Below, one piece after another: positions 44,897 to 53,053 of a DNA stretch of 64,000 nt. Position numbers and translations under genes: made by a program. The DNA lies in contig CAWDYA010000010.1 in assembly GCA_963806495.1 (NCBI GenBank), forward strand, positions 124,001 through 188,000, read 5' to 3'. The DNA is from CAWDYA01 sp963806495 (lineage in GTDB: Bacteria > Acidobacteriota > Polarisedimenticolia > JACPZX01 > DASXTC01). Position 1 is the first letter of the stretch; each line of letters opens with the position of its first letter. Below the pieces are notes generated by a model. That model was not told where the DNA came from. It did no database searches and saw only the letters and a program-made list of their open reading frames with translations.

Positions 44897-47566
44897 ATGA
44901 GAGCCCCCGCAGCCATTCTGTCGTGCGCGCTCGCCCTGGTCATCCCGGTCGCCTTCGCGGGCTCCGGGACACCCTTCTTTCCCCCGGATGCGGATCACGA
45001 CCCGGCCGTTCCCACGTTCGAGAGGATCCTCGGTTACGCCGTCGGAGAGAAGATGACCGACGAGCGTGGTCTGGCCGTCTATCTGCAGCATCTGTCGCAG
45101 GGAAACGGCCGGATGCTGCAGAGAACATACGGCCGCAGCGCCTCGGGACGCGTCCTCCGGTACCTCGTCATCTCGGATCCCGACAACATGGCGCGCCTCG
45201 AGTCGATCCGTGAGGATTCGCGCCGCCTCGCCGACCCGGGCAGCCTGACCGACCAGGAGGCCGCGACGATCGCCGACGCCGACCCCGCCATCGTGTGGCT
45301 GGCCTACGGGGTGCATGGTGACGAGCACTCTTCGACCGAGGCTGCGCTGGCCCTGGCGTACCACCTGTCGGCCGCGCGCGATCCGGCCACGCTGCGGATG
45401 CTCGAGAACGTCGTGGTGATCATCGACCCGGTGCAGAATCCGGACGGCCGCGAGCGGTTCCTCGATTACGAGGAGGACGTCGCCGGACCGGAGCCACGGA
45501 CCGATCCGTACGCCGTGGATCACGACGAGCCGTGGCCGTCGGGGCGGTACAACCACTCCCTTTTCGACCTGAACCGCGACTGGTTCTCGATGACCCAGCC
45601 CGAAACGCGCGGCAAGGTCGCTGCGTTTCTCGAGTGGATGCCGCAGGTCTACGTGGACCTGCACGAGATGGAGTCCGACTCCACCTACTACTTCGCGCCC
45701 CCGTCCGAGCCGATCAACGAGAACATCCCGGAGTCGATCCGCCGCTGGTGGAAGGTATTCGGCGCGGGCAACGCGGCCGCCTTCGATCGCGAAGGGTTCG
45801 ACTACTACACGGCGGAGCGGTTCGACGGCTACTACCCCGGCTACGGCGACTCGTGGCCCACCCTGCACGGCGCGATAGGCATGACCTACGAGCAGGCCTC
45901 GGCGCGCGGGCTGGCCGTGGAGCAGAGAACCGGCGCGATCCTCACACTGAGGGAGGCCGCAAGGCACCACTTCGTGGCGTCGATGGCCACCATCGCCACC
46001 GCTTCGGCCCACCGGCGCGAGCTGCTCGAGGACGCACGCCGCTACCATCAGGGGGCGATCGAGACGGGAGAACGCGGCCCGCTGCGCGCCTGCCTCGTCC
46101 CGCCGGCGCCCGCCGCCACCGCCCGCAGACTGGCCTCGCTGCTGGCGCGTCAGGGTATCGACGTCTACCGCGCCGATGCCGGCTTCACCGCCGACGTGAA
46201 GAACCGCGACGGCGCCACCGAGCGCGGACGGCGCTTCCCCGCCGGCACGTTCGTGGTGCCGATGGCGCAGCCGGCCGGACGCCTGGCCCGGTCGCTTCTC
46301 GAGGTCGACCCGTCGTTCGGCGAAGGGTTCCGGGCGGCCGAGTCGGAGCGGCGCCGGATGCACGAGGAGTCGGCTATCTACGACGTGACGTCCTGGAGCC
46401 TGCCGATCCTCACCGGCGCCGACGCGTTCTGGTCAGCCCAGGTGCCGCGTGCGGGCATGACACGCGTCACGGCGGACGAAGCGTCCCCCGAGGGGGAGGT
46501 CGTGCCGCTGCCGGTCGCCGCCGGCGCGGCGGCGACGCCCTACGCCTGGCTGCTCAAGTACGACAGCAATGCCGCAGCCATGGCGACGGTCAGCCTCCTG
46601 CGGGCGGGTTTCCCGCTACGCGCCGCTGGCCGCGCGTTCCGCGTGGGCGAGCAGACCTTCCCGGCCGGATCGCTGGTGCTGCGGGCCGGGGGCGGCGAGG
46701 AGCCAACTCGCATCGTCCAGGAGGTGGCGAGGCAGTTCGGCGTCGACTTCTACACGGCGTTCACCGGCCTGACCGATGAGGGGATCGACCTGGGCAGCGG
46801 CCATGTCGTCCCGCTCAAGCTTCCGCGCGTCGCGGTCGCGTACGGGCCGCCCGTCTCCCCCACCTCTCTCGGGGCGATCATGGATCTGTTCGACGCCGTT
46901 TACGGGCTTCCGTGGAGCCCGGTCCGGACCACCGCCTTCGCCCGCGCGGATCTGTCGCGCTACGATGTCATCATCCTGCCCGACGCACGTGAATCGCCGG
47001 GCTACGGGGAGTTGCTCGGAGCTGCGGGACTCGCCCACCTCAAGACGTGGATCGACGCCGGCGGGACCCTCATCACCCTCAAGCGCGCCACGGCGTTCGC
47101 CGCCTCGGAGGAGGCGGGGCTGTCGTCGCTGCGGCGCGTCATGAAGCCATCCCCGGAGTCGGCGAGCCCGGATCCCAAGGCCTCCGAATCCGTGAAGCAG
47201 GAGCCGCCCGATCGCATCCGGGGCGCCAGCCTGCGCGTGATGTTCGAACCCCATTCCCCGCTCACCCTCGGCTACGGTGCGGAAGGAGCGGTCCTGGTCG
47301 ACTCCAACCTGGTATTTGCCCCGGCGGGGAAGGCCCGCTCCGTGGTCACCTTCGCCCCGGAGGAACGACTGAGGATCTCCGGCTTCGCCTGGGACGAGTC
47401 CCTGGGGCTGCTGGCGGGCTCACCCTACCTCGCAATGGAGCCACGGGGCCGCGGATGTGTCATACTTTTCTCCGACGACCCGAACTTCCGCGGGTACTGG
47501 GAATCCCTGAACCGACTGTTTCTCGACAGCGTCATCTTCGCGCCGTCGTTCGCGGCAGCCGACTGA
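44897..47566 (+). CDS. Exported M14-family zinc carboxypeptidase-like protein
   Basis: An 889-residue secreted peptidase. Signal peptide RAPAAILSCALALVIPVAFAG. The M14 zinc ligands are His140 and Glu143 in GVHGDEHSSTEA plus His256 in VDLHEMESD, with substrate-binding NPDGRE near 181 and DLNRDW near 225. The catalytic-domain end carries AIGMTYEQAS, with the expected glutamate (GMTYEQA). The C-terminal ~500 residues are not peptidase: they include a GATase-like or Rossmann-like region (VAYGPPVSPTSLGAIMDLF and IILPDARESPGYGELLG), as in the large M14 proteins of soil bacteria. ATG 44897 lies just after the HU terminator. Confidence 0.9.
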   Translation: MRAPAAILSCALALVIPVAFAGSGTPFFPPDADHDPAVPTFERILGYAVGEKMTDERGLAVYLQHLSQGNGRMLQRTYGRSASGRVLRYLVISDPDNMARLESIREDSRRLADPGSLTDQEAATIADADPAIVWLAYGVHGDEHSSTEAALALAYHLSAARDPATLRMLENVVVIIDPVQNPDGRERFLDYEEDVAGPEPRTDPYAVDHDEPWPSGRYNHSLFDLNRDWFSMTQPETRGKVAAFLEWMPQVYVDLHEMESDSTYYFAPPSEPINENIPESIRRWWKVFGAGNAAAFDREGFDYYTAERFDGYYPGYGDSWPTLHGAIGMTYEQASARGLAVEQRTGAILTLREAARHHFVASMATIATASAHRRELLEDARRYHQGAIETGERGPLRACLVPPAPAATARRLASLLARQGIDVYRADAGFTADVKNRDGATERGRRFPAGTFVVPMAQPAGRLARSLLEVDPSFGEGFRAAESERRRMHEESAIYDVTSWSLPILTGADAFWSAQVPRAGMTRVTADEASPEGEVVPLPVAAGAAATPYAWLLKYDSNAAAMATVSLLRAGFPLRAAGRAFRVGEQTFPAGSLVLRAGGGEEPTRIVQEVARQFGVDFYTAFTGLTDEGIDLGSGHVVPLKLPRVAVAYGPPVSPTSLGAIMDLFDAVYGLPWSPVRTTAFARADLSRYDVIILPDARESPGYGELLGAAGLAHLKTWIDAGGTLITLKRATAFAASEEAGLSSLRRVMKPSPESASPDPKASESVKQEPPDRIRGASLRVMFEPHSPLTLGYGAEGAVLVDSNLVFAPAGKARSVVTFAPEERLRISGFAWDESLGLLAGSPYLAMEPRGRGCVILFSDDPNFRGYWESLNRLFLDSVIFAPSFAAAD

Positions 47567-47592
47567 ACCGAGGCGGCGCCGGCACAAGGACC

Positions 47593-47904
47593 ATGGGCGA
47601 GCGCAGCAGGCCCCGGCCGTTGCCCGAAGGCGAGATTCGCGGGAAGCTCGAGGCGCTTCCCTTCTGGAAGCGTGAAGGGCGCTGCCTCGCGAGGGACATC
47701 GCGTTTCCGGGCTTCACCGACGCGGTTCGATTCATCGGGGTCATCGCGGATCACGCCGAACGGATTGACCACCATCCCGACATTCTCCTCTCCTACCGCC
47801 GGATGACGCTCCGCCTCACCTCCCACGACGCGGGCGGCATCACCGAACGGGACTTCAGGCTGGCAGGGCTCATCGAAGAATCTCTCCAACGGGGACAATC
47901 GTGA
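47593..47904 (+). CDS. 4a-hydroxytetrahydrobiopterin dehydratase (pterin carbinolamine dehydratase)
   Basis: A 103-residue PCD/DCoH protein that recycles the pterin cofactor after aromatic amino acid hydroxylation. The active-site region ADHAERIDHHPDILLSYRRM carries His60/His61 and Pro62, and LTSHDAGGITERDFRLA supplies His78 with the family-typical T/S-H-D-x-G-G-L/I-T motif. AAGGA precedes ATG 47593. No phenylalanine hydroxylase is adjacent, so it may act in another pterin-dependent step. Its stop overlaps the GTG start of the following adaptor gene. Confidence 0.93.
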   Translation: MGERSRPRPLPEGEIRGKLEALPFWKREGRCLARDIAFPGFTDAVRFIGVIADHAERIDHHPDILLSYRRMTLRLTSHDAGGITERDFRLAGLIEESLQRGQS

Positions 47905-49394
47905 GAACGCCCTCTCGCAGGGCATGGCTCTATCTTCTCGGCGCTCTCGTGCTCGCGGCGGGCGGCTACCAGATGCTCCGGCCCGTGGATGCCGGGGCCG
48001 ACACCTGGATCACGGCGGCTGTGGAGCGGGACGACATCCGCACGACGATCGCGGCCACCGGCACGCTCCAGGCGGTGCTCACGGTTCAGGTCGGCAGCCA
48101 GGTGACTGGACGGATCCAGTCCCTGCACGCCGATTTCAACTCGATCGTGAAGCAGGGGCAGGTGATCGCACGGATCGACCCGGCGACGTACGAAGCGGCC
48201 CTTGTGCGGGCAAAGGCCGACCTCGAGGACGCCGCGGCCGGGGTGGCCACGGCGCAGGCCGCCCTCGCCAACCAGGAGGCCAACCGGGAGGCCGCGCGGG
48301 CGGTCGAGCAGGATGCGCAGCGCGTCAACGATCGCAACGTAGAACTGGCCAGACAGGAGGTGGTCTCGCAGCGCGATCTGGAGGCCGGGACGGCGGCGCT
48401 CGACGAGGCGAAGGCCCGGCTCGACCAGGCCGGCGCCCAGGTGTCCTCGGCGCGGGCCGCCGTCGACCAGGCCCGCGCGCAGGTCAAACAGGCGCAGGCG
48501 ACGGTGCGGCTCGCCGAGGTGAACCTCGGCTACACGGTGATCAGGTCGCCGGTCGACGGCGTGGTCGTGTCCCGCAACGTGGACGTCGGGCAGACCGTGT
48601 CCGCCAGCCTTCAGGCGCCGACCCTGTTCGTGATCGCCAACGACCTCACGCGGATGCAGGTTGTCGCCAACGTGGACGAGGCGGACATCGGCGCCGTGGG
48701 GCCCGACTCGACGGTGACATTCACCGTGGACGCCTTTCCGGGCGACAACTTCCACGGAACTATCGATCAGATCCGGCTCAACCCGATCGTCACCCAGAAC
48801 GTGGTCACCTACAGTGTCATCGTCAACGTGCCGAATCCCGACCTGAAGCTGCGGCCCGGGATGACGGCCAACACGATCTTCACAGTGGCCGAGGCCGAGG
48901 ACGCGCTGCGGCTTCCAAACGCCGCGCTGCGTTTCTGGCCCACCTCGGTGCCGAGAGAGCGCGAGCGCGAGATGATCGCCGATGCCCGCCGCAAGAACAC
49001 AGGCACTCGGGAGCCGGCCGTCGACCGCGGTCAGGGCGGGTCCGGGCCCCCCTCCCCCGCGCCGTCCAACGGCGTCCCGCACGAGGCGGAGCCGACGTCG
49101 CCGATCGAGAGCGTAGAGGGGGTTCTGCGCTTCGCCCGCTCCGGACGCACCCGCTGGCATCAGCGCGTCATCTGGGTCGAGGGAGATGACGGTGAGCCGG
49201 AGCCGCGGGTGGTGCACATCGGGATCACCGACGGCACCGCATCCCAGATTCGTGACGGCGATCTCGAGGAAGGCACGTCCGTGATCGTGGGGGCGACCAA
49301 CTTCAGCGCCGCCACCAGCCGTCCCAACAATCCGTTCGGCGGGCCGTTCGGCGGGCGCCGAGGCGGGAGCAAGAGCAGCGGCGGAAGGCGGTAA
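47901..49394 (+). CDS. MacA/HlyD-family periplasmic adaptor protein
   Basis: A 497-residue membrane fusion protein. N-terminal anchor AWLYLLGALVLAAGGYQML, then TVQVGSQVTGRIQSLHADFNS (first lipoyl half), a very long coiled-coil hairpin of Ala/Gln/Glu-rich heptads (about 90-205), TVIRSPVDGVVVSRNVDVGQTV (second half) and a beta-barrel domain. After residue ~345 comes a Pro/Gly/Arg-rich insert (PREREREM to PSNGVPHEAE) and a C-terminal Gly-rich tail. GTG start overlaps the dehydratase stop as GTGA. It is coupled to the MacB-type permease that follows after 2 bases. Confidence 0.9.
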   Translation: MRTPSRRAWLYLLGALVLAAGGYQMLRPVDAGADTWITAAVERDDIRTTIAATGTLQAVLTVQVGSQVTGRIQSLHADFNSIVKQGQVIARIDPATYEAALVRAKADLEDAAAGVATAQAALANQEANREAARAVEQDAQRVNDRNVELARQEVVSQRDLEAGTAALDEAKARLDQAGAQVSSARAAVDQARAQVKQAQATVRLAEVNLGYTVIRSPVDGVVVSRNVDVGQTVSASLQAPTLFVIANDLTRMQVVANVDEADIGAVGPDSTVTFTVDAFPGDNFHGTIDQIRLNPIVTQNVVTYSVIVNVPNPDLKLRPGMTANTIFTVAEAEDALRLPNAALRFWPTSVPREREREMIADARRKNTGTREPAVDRGQGGSGPPSPAPSNGVPHEAEPTSPIESVEGVLRFARSGRTRWHQRVIWVEGDDGEPEPRVVHIGITDGTASQIRDGDLEEGTSVIVGATNFSAATSRPNNPFGGPFGGRRGGSKSSGGRR

Positions 49395-49396
49395 GT

Positions 49397-50614
49397 GTGA
49401 TGAACTTCGCGGCGACGATCAGCATCGCCCTCAGCGCTCTCGGGCGCAACCGCGTCCGGTCGGTCCTCACCATGCTCGGGGTGATCATCGGCGTCGCATC
49501 GGTCATCGCGATGGTGAGCCTGGGGATGGGGGCCCAGGCGCAGATTCAGGCCGAGATCGCGAGCATGGGGTCCAACATCCTGTATGTCCGCCCCGGCAGC
49601 ATCCGAACCGGGGGCTTTCGCGGCGGCGGCACCACCACCAGCCTGACCGCGGAAGACGTCGAGGCCATCGTCTCCGAGTGCTCGGCCGTGAAGAGCGCCA
49701 CTCCGTCGGTCAGCACCGGCGTCTCGCTCGTATTCGGCAACCTGAATTGGAACACGCGCGCCGAGGGAGCCAACGAGGACTTCACGCTGATACGCAACTG
49801 GCCGCTCTCCTCGGGGGCCTTCTTCACGCAGGCCGACGTCCGCACCGCGGCGCGCGTGGCCGTGCTCGGGCAGACCGTGGTGGACCAGCTCTTCGCCGGC
49901 GTGGATCCGATCGGGCAGACGATACGCGTCGGCAACCTGCCTTTCACCGTGGTCGGCGTCCTGGCGCCGAAGGGTCAGAACCAGTGGGGCCGGGACCAGG
50001 ACGACACGATCATCCTCCCCTACACCACCGTTCAGCGGAAGCTGCTCGCCATCAATTATCTGCAGGGCGCGATGATCTCCGCGGTCTCGCCCGAGGCCAC
50101 CTTCGTCGCCGAGCAGCAGGTCACTGACCTGCTGCGCCAGCGCCACAAGATCGGCCCCGGGCGTGACGACGACTTCTTCATCCGCAACCTCACCGACATC
50201 GCAGAGACCGCCGAGCAGACCCAGAGGACGACGAGCATGCTGCTCGGCAGCATCGCCGCGGTCTCGCTCGTGGTGGGCGGGATCGGGATCATGAACATCA
50301 TGCTGGTGAGCGTCACGGAGCGCACGCGCGAGATCGGACTCAGGATGGCGGTTGGGGCGCGCGCGGCTCAGGTCAAGATGCAGTTCCTGGTCGAGGCCGT
50401 GACCCTGAGCACCGCCGGCGGGCTGATCGGTATCGTCGCCGGGGTTGGTGTCTCGTATCTGCTTGTCTGGCAGCTCAACTGGCCGATGCGCGTCTCCCCG
50501 TCGGCGGTGGGCGCATCGGTGGTGTTCGCCGGGGCCGTCGGGATGATCTTCGGTTACTATCCTGCCTACAAAGCCTCGTCGCTGGATCCGATCGAGGCGC
50601 TCCGCTATGAATGA
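49397..50614 (+). CDS. MacB-type FtsX permease without adjacent ATPase
   Basis: A 405-residue FtsX-family permease. One N-terminal helix (VRSVLTMLGVIIGVASVIAMV) is followed by the MacB periplasmic core (IASMGSNILYVRPG, RVAVLGQTVVDQLFAG, DPIGQTIRVGNLPFTVVGV) and three C-terminal helices (SIAAVSLVVGGIGIMNIMLVSV onwards), ending YPAYKASSLDPIEALRYE. Start GTG 49397 or ATG 49400. Normally an ATPase subunit lies beside or is fused to such permeases, but none is here; the LolD/MacB-class ATPase at 19624-20319 is the only one in the window. Paired with the MacA-like gene just upstream. Confidence 0.9.
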   Translation: MMNFAATISIALSALGRNRVRSVLTMLGVIIGVASVIAMVSLGMGAQAQIQAEIASMGSNILYVRPGSIRTGGFRGGGTTTSLTAEDVEAIVSECSAVKSATPSVSTGVSLVFGNLNWNTRAEGANEDFTLIRNWPLSSGAFFTQADVRTAARVAVLGQTVVDQLFAGVDPIGQTIRVGNLPFTVVGVLAPKGQNQWGRDQDDTIILPYTTVQRKLLAINYLQGAMISAVSPEATFVAEQQVTDLLRQRHKIGPGRDDDFFIRNLTDIAETAEQTQRTTSMLLGSIAAVSLVVGGIGIMNIMLVSVTERTREIGLRMAVGARAAQVKMQFLVEAVTLSTAGGLIGIVAGVGVSYLLVWQLNWPMRVSPSAVGASVVFAGAVGMIFGYYPAYKASSLDPIEALRYE

Positions 50615-50648
50615 CTTGCAGGCGGGATCCCCTGCAGGGAGGGCCACC

Positions 50649-51620
50649 ATGGATATTCTCTACCTGGCACGCGAGGACGTCGAAGCTGTCGCACCCTCCA
50701 TGGAAGAGATCATCGGGCTGCTCGAGACGGCGTTCCGGGAGAAGGGGCTGGGACGGACGCAGATGCCGCCCAAGATGGACCTTCACCCCCGGGAGAACTG
50801 CTTCATCCATTCCATGCCCGCTTTCGTGCCGGCGCTGGACGCCGCGGGGATGAAGTGGATCAGCGGGTACCCGACGAACAGGGATCACGGGCTGCCCTAC
50901 ATCAATGGCCTGCTGATCCTGAACGACCCGGCCACCGGCGTCCCAACGGCCGTGATGGATGCCACGTGGATCACCGCCGAGCGCACGGGAGCCGCCACGG
51001 CGCTCGCGGCCCGCTACCTATCGAGGGAGAGCTCCAAGGTGCTCGCGATCCTCGGTTGCGGGGTGCAGGGACGGTCGAACCTCAGGGCGCTGCGTTGCGT
51101 CCGCCCCGGGCTGCGAAAGGTGCGCGCGTATGACATCGACCCGGAGCGCGCCTCGCGGTACATCGCCGAGATGTCCCGGAGCGACCCGACACTGGAGTTC
51201 ACGGCCGCGCCGTCGCCTCGCGCCGCCGTCACCGACGCCGACATCATCGTGACCGCCGGGCCAATCCTCGCCCAGCCCAAGCCGGTGCTCGAGGCGGCCT
51301 GGGTGAAGCCGGGCGCCTTTCTCTGCCCCCTCGACTACGGCTCCTACGTCAAACCCGAGATGTTCCGCAAGGCCAACAAGTTCCTCACCGACGACGCGAC
51401 GCAAATCCTCGACCCGCGATCCGCCTGCTACTTCCCGGAGATGCCGCCGCTGTTCGGCGACCTCGGGGAGGTGGTCGCGGGCGCCAAGCCCGGCCGCGAG
51501 AACGAGGACGAGAGGATCGTGTGCGCCAATCTCGGGCTCGCCATCGACGACGTGGCGGTGGGCGCCGAGATACTCAGACGGGCGCGGAAGATGGGCCGCG
51601 GCGTGAGCCTGCCGCTGTGA
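50649..51620 (+). CDS. Ornithine cyclodeaminase/mu-crystallin family protein
   Basis: A 323-residue NAD(P)-dependent enzyme. Conserved Lys69 in GMKWISGYPTN, RTGAATALAARYLS near 112-125, and the Rossmann GCGVQG motif at 136-141 are diagnostic of the OCD/mu-crystallin family (ornithine to proline, alanine dehydrogenase or imine reduction). The active-site asparagine of true OCD is not recognised with certainty, so the substrate stays open. ATG 50649 is preferred over 50607 because GGGAGG is well placed. Its TGA overlaps the ATG of the TPM gene by one base, so the two form a unit. Confidence 0.88.
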   Translation: MDILYLAREDVEAVAPSMEEIIGLLETAFREKGLGRTQMPPKMDLHPRENCFIHSMPAFVPALDAAGMKWISGYPTNRDHGLPYINGLLILNDPATGVPTAVMDATWITAERTGAATALAARYLSRESSKVLAILGCGVQGRSNLRALRCVRPGLRKVRAYDIDPERASRYIAEMSRSDPTLEFTAAPSPRAAVTDADIIVTAGPILAQPKPVLEAAWVKPGAFLCPLDYGSYVKPEMFRKANKFLTDDATQILDPRSACYFPEMPPLFGDLGEVVAGAKPGRENEDERIVCANLGLAIDDVAVGAEILRRARKMGRGVSLPL

Positions 51621-52267
51621 TGGGGCGTCTCGTGGCGCGGCAACTCGCCGCCGCCGCCGTGGTGGCCGCCTCCTTGTCCCTGCCGGGCGCCCCGCACGCC
51701 ACGGTCGAGATCCCATCCGAGACGGCGCACTCTGTCCACGACTACGCGGGTGTCGTTCTCAACGAGGATACCCGTGACATCGAGACGATCGCCGGCGAGA
51801 TGAAGGACAAGTGCCGCGTCTCCCTCTCGGTGGTCACGCTCAAGTCGCTCGAGGGCGAGCCGATCGACACCCTCGCCCGCCGCTGGTTCGATGCCTGGGG
51901 CCTGGGCGCCGGTGGGCGGAACGGGATCCTGCTGCTCATCTCGGTGGGTGACGGCTCGTGGCGCGTGGAGGCGGGCTCGCAGGAGCCGTTCCGGCTCGAC
52001 CCGGACGCCATCGCCTGGTTCGAACGCGGGGACTTCTCGGTGGGGACCCGCCGGGCGGTCGAGGGGTTGGCCCGTCTTTCGGCCCGCAAGGCAGGCGTCA
52101 CCATCGGGCTGCCGGACTCCGCCCTGCCCCGCTCCATCCTGGCCGGCGGCGGGAAGCTGGTGGTCCTGGTGGGTCTGATCCTCCTCGTGGCCGGCGGAGG
52201 CCCGGCCCTCGTCTGGTTTCTGCTGCTGCGCAGCCGGGAGACAGAGGGGGAAACCGGCCGATCTTGA
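51620..52267 (+). CDS. TPM (YgcG-like) domain protein with C-terminal membrane anchor
   Basis: A 215-residue exported protein. Signal peptide ARQLAAAAVVAASLSLPGAP is followed by a TPM domain: VHDYAGVVLNEDTRDIETIAG, then CRVSLSVVTLKSLEGEPIDT, RRWFDAWGLGAGGRNGILLLIS and VEGLARLSARKAG. The C-terminus has a membrane helix (LVVLVGLILLVAGGGPALVWFLLL) and an acidic tail, so the domain faces the periplasm. TPM proteins (YgcG/TLP18-like) take part in envelope or photosystem-type assembly, some as phosphatases. It shares one base with the OCD-family stop. The stop codon overlaps the next promoter. Confidence 0.85.
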   Translation: MGRLVARQLAAAAVVAASLSLPGAPHATVEIPSETAHSVHDYAGVVLNEDTRDIETIAGEMKDKCRVSLSVVTLKSLEGEPIDTLARRWFDAWGLGAGGRNGILLLISVGDGSWRVEAGSQEPFRLDPDAIAWFERGDFSVGTRRAVEGLARLSARKAGVTIGLPDSALPRSILAGGGKLVVLVGLILLVAGGGPALVWFLLLRSRETEGETGRS

Positions 52268-52292
52268 CCCATCCAACCCCATCAACTAGAAT
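52264..52292 (+). promoter_or_regulatory. Strong sigma70-type promoter for the DUF948/YtxH pair
   Basis: TTGACC at 52264-52269 (containing the TPM stop) and TAGAAT at 52287-52292 with an optimal 17-base spacer, each matching consensus at 5 of 6 positions. The leader to GTG 52413 is about 115 bases. Confidence 0.78.
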
Positions 52293-52412
52293 GAGTTAGT
52301 CCTCACAAGCCGAACTGCTGCCATCGCCCGGGCTCCACGCTGCGTTGCCCTTTACCGGAGCGGACCGGGGGCGCGGACGCCTCCCCCGGGTACTCTCCCA
52401 CAGGAGGCTCCC

Positions 52413-52817
52413 GTGACAGCCACCGCGATTCTCGCAACCGGAACCGCAGGTATCTTCCTGCTGCTTCTCGTGGTGACCTGGTACCTCGTCCCCCTGCTCC
52501 AGCAGGCGCGACGGACCGCCAGCGCGATGGAAGAGCTGCTCACCACCACCCGGCCCAAGCTCGATGACGCGCTCGATCAGCTCCGATCGGTGCTCGCCCG
52601 CGCCGACGGCGTGATGGCGGCTGTGGAGCACGTGCCCGGCACGAGAGAAGACCTCGTCGGGGTGCTGTCGAAGGTCGCTGGCAGCTGGCAGGCCACCGCG
52701 CGCGCGGTGTCGACGATCACCGCGTTCTACACTGGTTTTTCCAGTCTCTGGAAGATTTTCACCCGTTCCAGGGCCCCCGAGGGGGCCAAACCCTCAACAG
52801 AAGAAGGAGGATCCTGA
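52413..52817 (+). CDS. DUF948 domain-containing membrane protein
   Basis: A 134-residue protein with one N-terminal membrane helix (ILATGTAGIFLLLLVVTWYLVPLL) followed by helical sequence with heptad-like spacing (TTRPKLDDALDQLRSVLARA), the DUF948 layout. The GTG start at 52413 has AGGAGG six bases upstream, and its stop overlaps the YtxH gene start. DUF948 proteins are often paired with YtxH proteins and linked to general stress, without a defined biochemical role. Confidence 0.8.
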   Translation: MTATAILATGTAGIFLLLLVVTWYLVPLLQQARRTASAMEELLTTTRPKLDDALDQLRSVLARADGVMAAVEHVPGTREDLVGVLSKVAGSWQATARAVSTITAFYTGFSSLWKIFTRSRAPEGAKPSTEEGGS

Positions 52818-53038
52818 TGAGCGATATCCGGACCGATGGGACGTCCCTTTTCGCATTCCTCGCCGGCGCCGTGATCGGTGTGGGCGTGGGCCTGCTCGTT
52901 GCGCCGAAGACCGGCTCCGAGACCAGGAAGCAGATCACCGATCTGGCGCACAAGGCTCAGGAGAAGGCCGGCGACATCAAGAACCGGCTGTCCCGCACCG
53001 CCTCGGACGTGGCCGAGGACGTCCGCAAGGGAGCCTGA
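52817..53038 (+). CDS. YtxH domain-containing protein
   Basis: A 73-residue small membrane protein. LFAFLAGAVIGVGVGLLVAPKTGSETRK (residues ~11-38) is the YtxH glycine-zipper helix followed by the APKTGSE motif; the rest is an amphipathic helix (KAQEKAGDIKNRLSRTASDV). GAAGGAGG sits upstream of the ATG. YtxH proteins are found with general-stress genes in Gram-positive and Gram-negative bacteria. It overlaps the DUF948 gene by one base and converges on the histidine kinase gene. Confidence 0.88.
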   Translation: MSDIRTDGTSLFAFLAGAVIGVGVGLLVAPKTGSETRKQITDLAHKAQEKAGDIKNRLSRTASDVAEDVRKGA

Positions 53039-53053
53039 CCCCGGGCGAGGCCC

